Under the pieces are notes generated by a model, which saw nothing but the letters and a program-made list of their open reading frames with translations, was not told where the DNA came from and did no database searches. Positions 34,798 through 43,689 of a stretch of DNA of 64,000 nucleotides are shown piece by piece (within the stretch, counting starts at the first letter, position 1; the number at the start of each line of letters is the position of its first letter). Source of the DNA: Methylocystis sp. H62 (lineage in GTDB: Bacteria; Pseudomonadota; Alphaproteobacteria; Rhizobiales; Beijerinckiaceae); the NCBI RefSeq assembly GCF_015709515.1, contig NZ_JADNQZ010000058.1:1-64000 (forward strand), written 5' to 3'. The position numbers were made by a program, and so were the translations under genes.

Positions 34798-35768
34798 GCG
34801 TTCCTGCGCGCGTCAGCATCGTGGAAGTCGGCCCTCGCGACGGCCTGCAGAATGAGAAGGTGACGCTGTCGCCGCAGATTCGGGCCGAACTCATCAGCCG
34901 TCTTGCGGCCGCGGGCCTCTCGCGTATCGAAGCCGGAAGTTTCGTCTCCCTTACGGCCGTGCCGCAGATGGCGCACACGGATGAAACACTTGCGCTTGCG
35001 CCAAGGCAAAATGTGCGGCTAAGCGTGCTGGTTCCAAACCTGCGCGGACTCGCGGCGGCGCTTGCGGCCGGGGCGGACGAGATCGCCGTGTTCGCTGCGG
35101 CGTCCGAGACGTTTTCAAAGCGCAATATCAATTGCTCGATCGAGGAAAGTCTCACGCGATACGCCAAAGTCGTCGCGGAAGCCCGGCGATACGGCGTCAT
35201 GGCCCGCGGCTATATTTCCTGCGTCTTGGGCTGTCCTTACGAAGGAGAGGTCGATAGCGGCCGAGTGGCGTCGGTCGCGTCCGCTCTTCTGGAGATGGGA
35301 TGCTTCGAAGTCTCGCTAGGCGATACGATCGGCGTCGGCGCGCCGCTGCCCGCCCGCCGAATGGTCGAAAGAGTTGCGCGCGTCGCGGCGCTCGACAAAA
35401 TCGCGGTGCATTTTCACGACACCTATGGACAGGCGCTCGCCAATATTTTCGCGTGCCTCGAAGTCGGCGTCAGCGTTGTCGACAGTTCGGTCGCCGGCCT
35501 TGGCGGATGTCCTTTCGCGCCCGGCGCCGCCGGAAATGTCGCGACCGAGGACGTCGTTTATATGCTTGCGCGAATGGACGTCGAAACCGGCGTGTCGCTC
35601 GATCGCCTTTTGGAGGCGGGGGCCTTCGCCTGCCGAGAGTTGAAACGTGCGCCGGCGAGCCGCGTGGCGCAGGCCTATGCCGTCAGATGCGTGCCGTCAG
35701 GTGCGGCAATTCGGCCGGAGCCGCTTCGCGACGCTGACTTGCCAAAAAGCTTTGGCGCGACAGATTAA
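34794..35768 (+). CDS. hmgL: Hydroxymethylglutaryl-CoA lyase
   Basis: A 324-residue TIM-barrel enzyme that splits HMG-CoA to acetoacetate and acetyl-CoA, the last step of the leucine pathway. It has the opening VEVGPRDGLQNE with the divalent-metal Asp, FHDTYGQALAN with a metal His, and the catalytic Cys in GLGGCPFAPGAAGN. The start is a GTG that overlaps the mccA stop (GTGA), so the two are translationally coupled. The next gene begins 25 bases downstream and moves to valine degradation. Confidence 0.95.
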   Translation: MSVPARVSIVEVGPRDGLQNEKVTLSPQIRAELISRLAAAGLSRIEAGSFVSLTAVPQMAHTDETLALAPRQNVRLSVLVPNLRGLAAALAAGADEIAVFAAASETFSKRNINCSIEESLTRYAKVVAEARRYGVMARGYISCVLGCPYEGEVDSGRVASVASALLEMGCFEVSLGDTIGVGAPLPARRMVERVARVAALDKIAVHFHDTYGQALANIFACLEVGVSVVDSSVAGLGGCPFAPGAAGNVATEDVVYMLARMDVETGVSLDRLLEAGAFACRELKRAPASRVAQAYAVRCVPSGAAIRPEPLRDADLPKSFGATD

Positions 35769-35793
35769 CGACAACGATCGTGGTGATTGACGA

Positions 35794-36945
35794 ATGTCGT
35801 CCTATTTTGAATTGAGCGCCGAGCAGGACGCCATTCGTGAATTGGCGCGAGACTTCGGACGCGATCGCCTTGCGCCCTTTGCTCTCGACTGGGATCGCGA
35901 GCATGTCTTTCCGACAGACACGCTGCGTGAGGCGGCGGCGCTCGGCATGGCGGCGATCTTTGTGCGAGAGGCTTCCGGCGGCGCCGGGCTGACGCGCTTT
36001 GACGGCGTGCTGATCTTCGAGGCGCTCGCAATGGGTTGCCCCACCATCGCCGCCTATCTCTCGATTCACAATATGTGCGCGGGCCTGATCGACGCTTTTG
36101 GAACCGAGCGCCAGATCGACGCATGGCTGCCAAGGCTCGCGACGATGGAGGTTCTCTCGAGCTACTGCCTGACGGAATCGGGCAGCGGTTCCGACGCCGC
36201 GGCGCTACGCACGCATGCAAAGCGCAGCGGCGATCACTACGTCTTGAATGGCGCGAAACAGTTCATCTCAGGCGCCGGCGCGGGCGGCGCCGACCATCTC
36301 TATGTGGTCATGGCGCGTACCGGCGAGTTGGGGTCGCAAGGCATTTCGGCCTTCGTCGTTGAGGGCGGCGCGCCAGGCCTCAGTTTCGGCGCGCTCGAGC
36401 GAAAAATGGGATGGAACGCCCAGCCGACGCGGGCCGTCATCTTCGATGACTGCCGCGTGCCGGCCGAAAATCTCATCGGACGCGAGGGCGACGGATTCAA
36501 GATCGCCATGGCGGCGCTCGACGGCGGACGCCTGAACATCGCCGCCTGTTCGCTTGGCGGCGCGCAATCGGCCTTCGACCATAGTCTACGCTACATGGCG
36601 AGCCGCAAGGCGTTCGGACGGGCGCTCGACGCATTCCAGGCGCTGCAGTTCCGGCTCGCGGATATGGCCACGCAGCTTGAAGTTTCGCGCACATTCCTTT
36701 GGCGCGCGGCGGCGGCGCTTGACGTCAAGGCGCCAGACGCCACGACGCTATGCGCCATGGCCAAGCGCGTCGTGACCGATGCCGGCTTCGCGGTCGCCAA
36801 TGAGGCGCTGCAATTGCACGGCGGCTATGGATATCTCAGCGAATATGGAGTCGAAAAGATTGTTCGCGACCTTCGCGTCCATCAGATTCTGGAGGGAACG
36901 AATGAAATCATGCGCGTCATCATTGCGCGCTCGCTACTGAAGTAA
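35794..36945 (+). CDS. Isobutyryl-CoA dehydrogenase (acyl-CoA dehydrogenase, ACAD8-like)
   Basis: A 383-residue acyl-CoA dehydrogenase. FAD/substrate motifs: SYCLTESGSGSDAAAL and NGAKQFISGAGAGGADHLYV. The catalytic Glu is at the C-terminal position (HQILEGTNEIMR), as in short-chain and isobutyryl-CoA dehydrogenases. QFISGAGAGGADHLYVVMAR and KMGWNAQPTRAV resemble ACAD8. It lies directly before the HIBYL-CoA hydrolase gene (4-base gap), which supports the valine step isobutyryl-CoA to methacrylyl-CoA. 2-Methylbutyryl-CoA may also be accepted, serving isoleucine. The enoyl-CoA hydratase for methacrylyl-CoA is not obvious unless liuC also serves. Confidence 0.87.
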   Translation: MSSYFELSAEQDAIRELARDFGRDRLAPFALDWDREHVFPTDTLREAAALGMAAIFVREASGGAGLTRFDGVLIFEALAMGCPTIAAYLSIHNMCAGLIDAFGTERQIDAWLPRLATMEVLSSYCLTESGSGSDAAALRTHAKRSGDHYVLNGAKQFISGAGAGGADHLYVVMARTGELGSQGISAFVVEGGAPGLSFGALERKMGWNAQPTRAVIFDDCRVPAENLIGREGDGFKIAMAALDGGRLNIAACSLGGAQSAFDHSLRYMASRKAFGRALDAFQALQFRLADMATQLEVSRTFLWRAAAALDVKAPDATTLCAMAKRVVTDAGFAVANEALQLHGGYGYLSEYGVEKIVRDLRVHQILEGTNEIMRVIIARSLLK

Positions 36946-36949
36946 GCAT

Positions 36950-38023
36950 ATGGATCTCGTCGCTTCGCGAGAGGGCCGTCTCGGACGCATCCTCCTCAAC
37001 AGACCACAGGCGCTCAACACGTTGACGCTGCCGATGGTGCGAGAGTTTCGGCGCGCGCTTGACGACTTCGGGAGCGACGCGGGCGTTTGCGCCGTGCTCG
37101 TCTCGGGCGCCGGCGAACGCGGTCTGTGCGCCGGCGGCGACGTGAGGATTCTTTACGAACTGGAGCCCTCGCAAAAGCGGCTTTTCGCCGACTTTTGGCG
37201 CGAGGAATATGAGCTGAACGCCCGCATCGCCTCCTTCCCCAAGCCTTATGTCGCGATCATGGATGGCGTCGTGATGGGCGGCGGCGTCGGCATATCTGCG
37301 CATGGCAATCGGCGAGTGGTCACGGAGCGAAGCCGCGTCGCGATGCCGGAGGTTGGCATCGGATTTTTTCCTGATGTGGGCGCGAGCTGGCTTCTCTCAA
37401 AGGCGCACGAAATCGGCGTCTATCTGGCGCTTTCGGCGACGTCGGTGGCGGCGGCGGACGCGATAGAGGCCGGTCTTGCGGATGTTCTAATTCATGCAGA
37501 GGACATTTCGCCGCTGATCGACAGTCTGGCGACGATAGGCGCCGCCGAAGACGTCGATATTGCCTTGCGGCGCCTCGCCCGCTGCCCAGGAAACGGCCGA
37601 CTTTCGCTGCACAGGCCGCTGCTCGCTGCAGCGACAGCCCATGAGGACGTCGCAGACGTGGTCGCCGCCTTCGAGCGCGAAGGGTCTGAATTCTCCTTGC
37701 GTGCGGCGGAGGACATCAGCGCGAAGTCGCCGACGGCGCTCAAAGTCACGCGCGCATTGCTGCTGCGCGCCGCGGGAGCGCCTGACGTCGAAACGTGTCT
37801 GACGAATGAATTCAAGGCGGCGTGCCGCATGCTGGCGACGCACGATCTTTATGAAGGCGTCCGCGCTGCGATCATCGACAAGGACCGGCGCCCGAAATGG
37901 TCCCCGGACCGGCTCGACGCGGTGAGCGACCAAACCGTCGAAGCCGTGCTTGTGGGCGATGAAACGCCGCGCCCGACGTTTAAAAGCTGGGATTCCTCGC
38001 CATATTCTCGTTGGGAAGGCTGA
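36950..38023 (+). CDS. 3-Hydroxyisobutyryl-CoA hydrolase
   Basis: A 357-residue crotonase-superfamily thioesterase. Motifs: RGLCAGGDVRILYE, DGVVMGGGVGISAHG, and AMPEVGIGFFPDVGASW with the Glu and Asp used in hydrolysis. The longer C-terminal half (to 357 residues, against about 260 in hydratases) is typical of HIBYL-CoA hydrolases. It releases free 3-hydroxyisobutyrate, which MmsB and MmsA (48-51 kb) convert further. Its end overlaps the long frame of the thiolase gene, but the thiolase ribosome binding site follows the stop. Confidence 0.92.
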   Translation: MDLVASREGRLGRILLNRPQALNTLTLPMVREFRRALDDFGSDAGVCAVLVSGAGERGLCAGGDVRILYELEPSQKRLFADFWREEYELNARIASFPKPYVAIMDGVVMGGGVGISAHGNRRVVTERSRVAMPEVGIGFFPDVGASWLLSKAHEIGVYLALSATSVAAADAIEAGLADVLIHAEDISPLIDSLATIGAAEDVDIALRRLARCPGNGRLSLHRPLLAAATAHEDVADVVAAFEREGSEFSLRAAEDISAKSPTALKVTRALLLRAAGAPDVETCLTNEFKAACRMLATHDLYEGVRAAIIDKDRRPKWSPDRLDAVSDQTVEAVLVGDETPRPTFKSWDSSPYSRWEG

Positions 38024-38049
38024 CGGACGAAGCTGATGAGGAGTCTGCC

Positions 38050-39240
38050 ATGAGCGCTGCCGCACCGATCGCCATCGTCGGCGCTGCGCGCACCCCGATC
38101 GGCGCGTTTCTGGGAGAGTTGAAGGACGTCTCCGCGCCGCAGCTCGGCGCGCACGCCATCGAGGCGGCCGTGACCCGCGCCGGCCTGGCGCCGAACGACA
38201 TCGATGAAGTCGTCATGGGCTGCGTGCTTTCTGCGGGCCTTGGCCAGGCCCCGGCGCGGCAGGCGGCGCTCGGCGCCGGGTTGCCGGAGACGACGGGCGC
38301 CGTCACCATCAACAAGATGTGCGGCTCTGGAATGAAGGCGGTGATGCTCGCGAGCGACCAGCTCGCTGTTGGAGGCGCGCGGATCGCCGTCGCCGGCGGC
38401 ATGGAGAGCATGAGCAACGCGCCTTATCTGCTCGATCGCGCGCGCACCGGTTACCGGATGGGACACCGCAAGGTCCTCGATCACATGTTTCTGGACGGTC
38501 TCGAGGACGCCTACGAAAAGGGTCGGCTGATGGGCTCCTTCGCGGAGGATTGCGCGACGGAGTATCAATTTACCCGCGAGAAGCAGGACCACTATGCGGC
38601 AACGTCGCTGGCCCGCGCGCAACGCGCAACGACCGACGACTCTTTCGCGCAGGAGATCGCGCCAATAACGCTGGGAAAAGGAGCCAACGCGCGCGCCATC
38701 GCCAGCGATGAGCTGCCCGGCAAAGCCAAGGCGCAGGATATCGCGCGCCTCAAACCGGCCTTCAGGGAAGACGGCACGATCACCGCCGCCAACGCCAGCG
38801 CCATCTCCGACGGCGCGGCGGCGCTCGCCCTGATGCGCGTCGACGAGGCCGAGCGCGCCGGCGCGACGCCGCTCGCCGTCATTCGCGGCTATGTCACGGT
38901 CGCGGGCGCGCCGAGCCGCTTTTCCGTCATGCCGATCGAAGCGATCCGCAAACTCCTGGACCGGGTGGGCTGGGCGGCGAACGACGTCGACCTCTTTGAG
39001 ATCAATGAGGCGTTCGCCGTCGTCGCCATGGCGGCGATGCGCGAACTGGACTTGCCGCATGAGAAGGTCAATGTCCGTGGCGGCGCCTGCGCGCTTGGCC
39101 ATCCGATCGGCGCGTCGGGCGCACGTATCATCGTCACGCTTCTCGCCGCTCTGGAGGCTAAAGGCCTAAAAAGGGGCGTGGCGGCGCTCTGCATCGGCGG
39201 CGGAGAAGCGACCGCGATGGCGATCGAGCGGCCGGGCTAG
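38050..39240 (+). CDS. atoB: Acetyl-CoA acetyltransferase (thiolase II)
   Basis: A 396-residue biosynthetic-type thiolase. The nucleophile Cys is in INKMCGSGMKAVM (about residue 92), and the general-base motifs NEAFAVV and GGACALGHPIGASGAR are intact. It joins or splits acetoacetyl-CoA and acetyl-CoA, and could handle acetoacetate from leucine once activated, 2-methylacetoacetyl-CoA from isoleucine, or polyhydroxybutyrate synthesis. The start at 38050 has GAGGAG 7 bases upstream. Last gene of the plus-strand run; its stop overlaps the stop of the convergent dehydrogenase gene by 4 bases. No CoA-transferase for acetoacetate is in the window. Confidence 0.92.
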   Translation: MSAAAPIAIVGAARTPIGAFLGELKDVSAPQLGAHAIEAAVTRAGLAPNDIDEVVMGCVLSAGLGQAPARQAALGAGLPETTGAVTINKMCGSGMKAVMLASDQLAVGGARIAVAGGMESMSNAPYLLDRARTGYRMGHRKVLDHMFLDGLEDAYEKGRLMGSFAEDCATEYQFTREKQDHYAATSLARAQRATTDDSFAQEIAPITLGKGANARAIASDELPGKAKAQDIARLKPAFREDGTITAANASAISDGAAALALMRVDEAERAGATPLAVIRGYVTVAGAPSRFSVMPIEAIRKLLDRVGWAANDVDLFEINEAFAVVAMAAMRELDLPHEKVNVRGGACALGHPIGASGARIIVTLLAALEAKGLKRGVAALCIGGGEATAMAIERPG

Positions 39241-40358
39241 CCCCAGCGCCTCAGTTGCATGATCTTGCGCAGCCGGTCGGTCGAAAGTTCCATCGCGGCG
39301 TCGATAGGAGAAACGCTCTCGGCGCGCGACCGCTCCAGCGAGAGCCGCGTGTTGCGCCCGATTTTTTCCTCTATCGCCGCGAAGGCCGCCGCTTCGCCGC
39401 CGCCGCTGTATTCAATGCTCGCGCAGATCACGCCGCCGGCGTTGGCGATGAAATCCGGGACGCTGACGATTCCTCGCGCGAACATCATGCGTTCCGCCTC
39501 GGCGGTGGCGGGAATATTCGCGCCCTGCACCACCAATTTGCAGTCGAGCATGTCAACATTGTCCGCGCGCAGCACGTCGGGGCGCGCAGCCGGAATGAAG
39601 ATCTCGCAAGGCAAGGCGATGAGCGACTCAGGGTCGACGGCGCGCGCTCGCTCCAGATCGCCGACGCTCTTGCCCTGGCGCTTCAACGCGGCGAGCGCCT
39701 CGATATCGAGCCCATCCTCATCAGCCACCGCGCCGCGGCTGTCGGATACGCCGACCATTCGCGCGCCTTTGCTCGTCAGAAACCGCGCAGCGTGTATGCC
39801 CACGGCGCCAAACCCCTGCACGACGATGCGCGCTCCGCCTAGCGAAACATCGGCGAAGGGCGCGGCTGCGCACGCGGCGATCATGACGCCAAAACCCGTG
39901 GCTCCAATTTCATCGAGAGGAATGCCGCCAATCTCAGCCGGGAGACCGACCGAGCGGCCGATTTCATCATGCACCCAGGCCATCGCCGTCTCGTCCGTGC
40001 CCATGTCGGGCCCGGGAATATAGTCGACGAGCTGCTCAATGGATTTGGCGAAGACGCGAATGAGTCGTTCTTTGTCGGCCTGCGCCATATCGGGATCGCC
40101 GAAAATCACCGATTTTGCGCCGCCATGCGGCAATCCGCACGCCGCGTTCTTCAAGGTCATCGCCCGGGCGAGTCGGAAGCACTCCGTGACGCTGACGTCC
40201 GGCGCCATGCGCGTGCCGCCGATGGCGGGACCTGCGGCGACATTGTCGATGACGACGACGGCGCGTAGTTCGACCGAGGGCGACCAGATATGGACGATCT
40301 TCGCGGGGCCAAATTCGTCTCGAAACGAGAAGGGATCAATTTCCGATTTGCCGGGCAT
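39237..40358 (-). CDS. Leu/Val/Phe/Glu-family amino-acid dehydrogenase (leucine dehydrogenase-like)
   Basis: A 373-residue NAD(P)-dependent dehydrogenase. The N-terminal catalytic domain has GGTRMAPDVS and GLPHGGAKSVIFGDP with the catalytic Lys, and PGPDMGTDETAMAW with the catalytic Asp. The C-terminal Rossmann site is IVVQGFGAVGIHAARFL. The short length fits leucine/valine dehydrogenases rather than about 450-residue glutamate dehydrogenases. In this setting it likely deaminates Leu, Val and Ile to the 2-oxoacids used by the neighbouring bkd complex, replacing an aminotransferase (inference). I use the ATG at 40358; an in-frame TTG at 40376 is possible. It is divergent from bkdA1. Confidence 0.85.
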   Translation of the reverse strand: MPGKSEIDPFSFRDEFGPAKIVHIWSPSVELRAVVVIDNVAAGPAIGGTRMAPDVSVTECFRLARAMTLKNAACGLPHGGAKSVIFGDPDMAQADKERLIRVFAKSIEQLVDYIPGPDMGTDETAMAWVHDEIGRSVGLPAEIGGIPLDEIGATGFGVMIAACAAAPFADVSLGGARIVVQGFGAVGIHAARFLTSKGARMVGVSDSRGAVADEDGLDIEALAALKRQGKSVGDLERARAVDPESLIALPCEIFIPAARPDVLRADNVDMLDCKLVVQGANIPATAEAERMMFARGIVSVPDFIANAGGVICASIEYSGGGEAAAFAAIEEKIGRNTRLSLERSRAESVSPIDAAMELSTDRLRKIMQLRRWG

Positions 40359-40506
40359 GATCGGTAAATTGGACAACGGGCCATACAGTCAAGCCCGCAG
40401 CCGAACCTCTATCCCGCGCTGCGGCGCCGGGAAATCACCAAAAAAAATGTCGCGGAGCCGTGACCTCGCGTATCGCCGCGCTACTTCGCTCATCAGGAGC
40501 GGGGCG

Positions 40507-41616
40507 ATGGGAAACATTGAGATGGGCTTCGATCTCCATATGGATCTAGTTCAGCTGTTGTCGCCCGGCGGCGAGATCAGCAAGGCGGCCAGCAAGTCGG
40601 CAAAGGACATCGAGCGACTGGTCCGATTCTATCGCGCGATGACGCGAACCAGAATCTTCGACAACAAGGCGATCAGTCTTCAACGCACCGGTCAGCTGGG
40701 CACATTCGCGTCAGCGCTCGGCCAGGAAGCGATCGGCGTTGGGGCGGCCGCGGCGATGGACGAGCGCGACGTGCTCGTGCCGTCCTATCGAGATCATGCG
40801 GCGCAATTCTATCGCGGCATGGCGATGTCCGAATGTCTGCTCTATTGGGGCGGCGACGAGCGCGGCAGCGACTTCAAAAACGCTCGCGGCGACTTTCCAA
40901 ACTGCGTCCCCGTCGCCACGCAGGCCCCTCAGGCGGTCGGCGCGGCTTACGCGCTGATGGCGCGAAAGGAGAACCGGGTCGTCGTAACCTTCATTGGCGA
41001 CGGCGGCACCTCCAATGGCGCCTTTTACGAAGCGCTGAACATGGCGGGAGTTTGGAAAACGCCTGTCGTGTTCATCATCAACAATAATGGCTGGGCGATC
41101 TCGACGCCGCGCGAACTCGAGAGCGCGGCGGAGACTCTCGCGCAAAAGGGCGTCGCCGCCGGCGTCGAGGGGCGCCAGGTCGACGGCAATGACGTCATTG
41201 CGGTGCATGAAGTGGTGCGCCGGGCGATCGACAAGGCGCGATCGGGCGGCGGACCGACGCTGATCGAAGCGATTACCTATCGCCTCGGCGATCACACCAC
41301 CGCCGACGACGCATCGCGCTATCGCGACCCCGAAGTCGTGCGCGCGCAGTGGACGCGCGAGCCGATCGCTCGGCTGCGCGCCTATCTCGTCAGCGAAGGC
41401 GCCTGGTCGAAAGAGCAGGAGGCGGAGCTTCACAAGGAATGCGCGGAAGAAGTCGATCGCGAGGTCGCCGCCTATCTGCACGCCTCGCCGCTGAACTCCG
41501 ACGCGATGTTCGAGCATCTCTACGCAAAGCTCCCGGACACCCTGCAGTGGCAACGCGAAGAAGCGCGGCGATTTGCCCAACGCAGCGCAAATGGCGATGG
41601 AAACGGTCATGGCTGA
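40507..41616 (+). CDS. bkdA1: Branched-chain 2-oxoacid dehydrogenase E1 alpha subunit
   Basis: A 369-residue thiamine-diphosphate subunit. The ThDP motif is GDGGTSNGAFYEALNMAGVW ending in the NNNGWAIS loop, and LGDHTTADDASRYR near the end is typical of branched-chain (not pyruvate) E1 alpha, where the Ser of the phosphorylation loop resides. It decarboxylates the 2-oxoacids of Leu, Ile and Val. AGGAG lies 8 bases before the ATG at 40507. The long frame upstream is the shadow of the divergent dehydrogenase gene. It overlaps the E1 beta start by 8 bases. Confidence 0.92.
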   Translation: MGNIEMGFDLHMDLVQLLSPGGEISKAASKSAKDIERLVRFYRAMTRTRIFDNKAISLQRTGQLGTFASALGQEAIGVGAAAAMDERDVLVPSYRDHAAQFYRGMAMSECLLYWGGDERGSDFKNARGDFPNCVPVATQAPQAVGAAYALMARKENRVVVTFIGDGGTSNGAFYEALNMAGVWKTPVVFIINNNGWAISTPRELESAAETLAQKGVAAGVEGRQVDGNDVIAVHEVVRRAIDKARSGGGPTLIEAITYRLGDHTTADDASRYRDPEVVRAQWTREPIARLRAYLVSEGAWSKEQEAELHKECAEEVDREVAAYLHASPLNSDAMFEHLYAKLPDTLQWQREEARRFAQRSANGDGNGHG

Positions 41617-42589
41617 AATCACTCTTGTCGAAGCGGTCAATCTCGCGCTCGCGCGCGCAATGAGCGAAGACAAGGACGTCCTCATGCTTGGCGAGGACAT
41701 CGGCGTCAATGGCGGCGTGTTTCGCGCCACGAACGGCCTGCAGGCGCGCTTTGGGCGCGAACGCGTCATCGACACGCCCTTGGCCGAAGGCGGCATCGCC
41801 GGCGTTGCGGTCGGCATGGCGGCGATGGGGCTGAAGCCGGTCGCCGAAATCCAGTTTTCCGGTTTCATCTATCCGGCGATCGACCAGATCATCAATCACG
41901 CGTCGCGCATGCGCAATCGCACGCGCGGGCGGCTGACCTGTCCAATGGTGCTGCGCTCGCCTTGCGGCGCCGGCATCCACGCGCCCGAGCATCATTCGGA
42001 AAGTCCGGAGGCGATGTTCGCCCACATGCCGGGGCTTCGCGTCGTCGCGCCCTCATCCCCCGCCCGAGCCTATGGGCTGCTTCTGGCGTCGGTGCGCGAT
42101 CCCGATCCGGTGATCTTTCTCGAGCCCACGCGCCTCTATCGTCTCTTCCGTCAGGAGGTCGAGGAAGACGGCGTGGAGCTGCCGCTCGACGCCTGCTTCG
42201 TGTTGCGGGAAGGCGCCGACGCGACGGTCGTCACCTGGGGCGCGATGGTGCCCGAAACGCTCGCCGCCGCCGAAAAGCTTGAAGAAGAGGGCGTGATGAT
42301 CGAAGTGATCGACGTCGCGACCTTGAAGCCTCTCGACGTGGACACGATCCTCCGCTCTGTCGAAAAGACCGGACGCTGCGTCATCGTTCACGAGGCGCCG
42401 CGCACGGCCGGCTTTGGCGCCGAGGTCGCCGCCGAAATCGCTGAGCGTGCGCTTTATTCGCTGCTCGCTCCGATCAAGCGGGTCACCGGCTATGACGTGA
42501 TCGTGCCGCTGGCGAAGTTGGAGAAGCAATATATTCCAAGCGTGGACCGCATCGTCGACGGCGTTCGGCAAGTGATGGAGGCGTCATGA
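41609..42589 (+). CDS. bkdA2: Branched-chain 2-oxoacid dehydrogenase E1 beta subunit
   Basis: A 326-residue partner of E1 alpha, completing the ThDP site. Motifs: EAVNLALARAMSEDKDVLML, GEDIGVNGGVFRAT, FSGFIYPAIDQIINHASRMR, and HSESPEAMFAHMPGLRVVAPSS split over a short region. The closing transketolase C-domain carries APRTAGFGAEVAAEIAE. The ATG at 41609 overlaps the E1 alpha stop. ATG codons at 41591 and 41597 in frame are possible alternatives, all without a strong ribosome binding site, which fits coupled translation. It overlaps the E2 start by 4 bases. Confidence 0.92.
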   Translation: MAEITLVEAVNLALARAMSEDKDVLMLGEDIGVNGGVFRATNGLQARFGRERVIDTPLAEGGIAGVAVGMAAMGLKPVAEIQFSGFIYPAIDQIINHASRMRNRTRGRLTCPMVLRSPCGAGIHAPEHHSESPEAMFAHMPGLRVVAPSSPARAYGLLLASVRDPDPVIFLEPTRLYRLFRQEVEEDGVELPLDACFVLREGADATVVTWGAMVPETLAAAEKLEEEGVMIEVIDVATLKPLDVDTILRSVEKTGRCVIVHEAPRTAGFGAEVAAEIAERALYSLLAPIKRVTGYDVIVPLAKLEKQYIPSVDRIVDGVRQVMEAS

Positions 42590-43686
42590 ACATCTTTCGT
42601 CTTCCCGATCTCGGAGAGGGGTTGCAGGAGGCCGAACTCGTCGAATGGCGCGTCGCCGCCGGCGAGGACGTTGCAGTCGATCAGCCGCTCGTGGCGGTTG
42701 AAACCGCCAAGGCGGTCGTCGAAATCCCATCGCCTCGGGGCGGCCGCATCGAGCGGCTGTTCGCCTCCGCGGGCGACGTGATTCGCATCGGCGCGCCGCT
42801 GGTGGGTTTCGAGGGCGCGGGAGAGGACACGGGGTCAGTGGTCGGCGCCGTTCAGCAGGGCGCCGGGGTCGTCCGCGACCAGCCGATCTCAGTCGGCCAC
42901 GTCGGCGGCGCGGTGCGGGCGACGCCTGCCGTAAGGGCCCTGGCGCGAAAGCTGAACGTCGATCTCGCCATGGTCACGCCCTCCGGCGCGGATGGTCTGA
43001 TCACCACGCAGGACATCGAGCGCGTCGCGCGCATTCTCAGCGAGACGGAAGCCGCCGAGCCGCTGCGGGGCGTGCGCCGCGCCATGGCCCACAATATGGC
43101 GCAGGCGCAGGCGGAGGTGGCGGCGGCCACGATCGTCGACGACGCGGACATCCACGCATGGGGGGCCGGGACCGACACGACCATCCGCCTGATTCGCGCG
43201 CTTGCCCAGGCCTGCAAGGCGGAGCCTGCGCTCAACGCCTGGTTCGAGCCTCACGCCTTTGCGCGCCGCGTGATGAAGAAGATCGACCTTGGCGTCGCCG
43301 TGGACCTCTCGGAAGAGGGCCTGTTCGTGCCTGTCTTGCGGGATGTCGGCAATCGTGACGCGCAGGACCTGCGCAAGGGCCTCGACCGCATGCGGCAGGA
43401 CGCGGCGGCGCGGCGAATCCCGCCCGAGGAGCTGCGCGGCGCGACCATCACGCTGTCGAATTTCGGCATGATCGCCGGGCGCTACGCCGCGCCGATCGTG
43501 CTGCCGCCGACGGTCGCGATTCTTGGGGCCGGACGGATTCGCGACGAGGTGGTCGCTGTCGATGGCGCGCCCGCCGTGCATCGTATACTGCCGCTAAGCC
43601 TGACCTTCGATCACCGCGTCGTCACCGGCGGCGAAGCGGGCCGCTTCCTGGGGGCTGTGATCGCCGATCTGACGCTCGCGTCCTAA
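42586..43686 (+). CDS. bkdB: Branched-chain 2-oxoacid dehydrogenase E2 (dihydrolipoyl acyltransferase)
   Basis: A 366-residue E2. It has an N-terminal lipoyl domain with VAVETAKAVVEIPSP (lipoyl-Lys in ETAKA), a peripheral subunit-binding domain (ATPAVRALARKLNVDL and onward), and a short catalytic domain with the His motif FDHRVVTGGEAGRFL. The motif has TGG in place of the usual DG after HRVV, a variant known in bacterial branched-chain E2. It is shorter than typical E2 (about 420) by about 50 residues of linker and core. The E3 subunit gene does not follow, so lipoamide dehydrogenase must come from elsewhere. Confidence 0.9.
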   Translation: MNIFRLPDLGEGLQEAELVEWRVAAGEDVAVDQPLVAVETAKAVVEIPSPRGGRIERLFASAGDVIRIGAPLVGFEGAGEDTGSVVGAVQQGAGVVRDQPISVGHVGGAVRATPAVRALARKLNVDLAMVTPSGADGLITTQDIERVARILSETEAAEPLRGVRRAMAHNMAQAQAEVAAATIVDDADIHAWGAGTDTTIRLIRALAQACKAEPALNAWFEPHAFARRVMKKIDLGVAVDLSEEGLFVPVLRDVGNRDAQDLRKGLDRMRQDAAARRIPPEELRGATITLSNFGMIAGRYAAPIVLPPTVAILGAGRIRDEVVAVDGAPAVHRILPLSLTFDHRVVTGGEAGRFLGAVIADLTLAS

Positions 43687-43689
43687 AAT

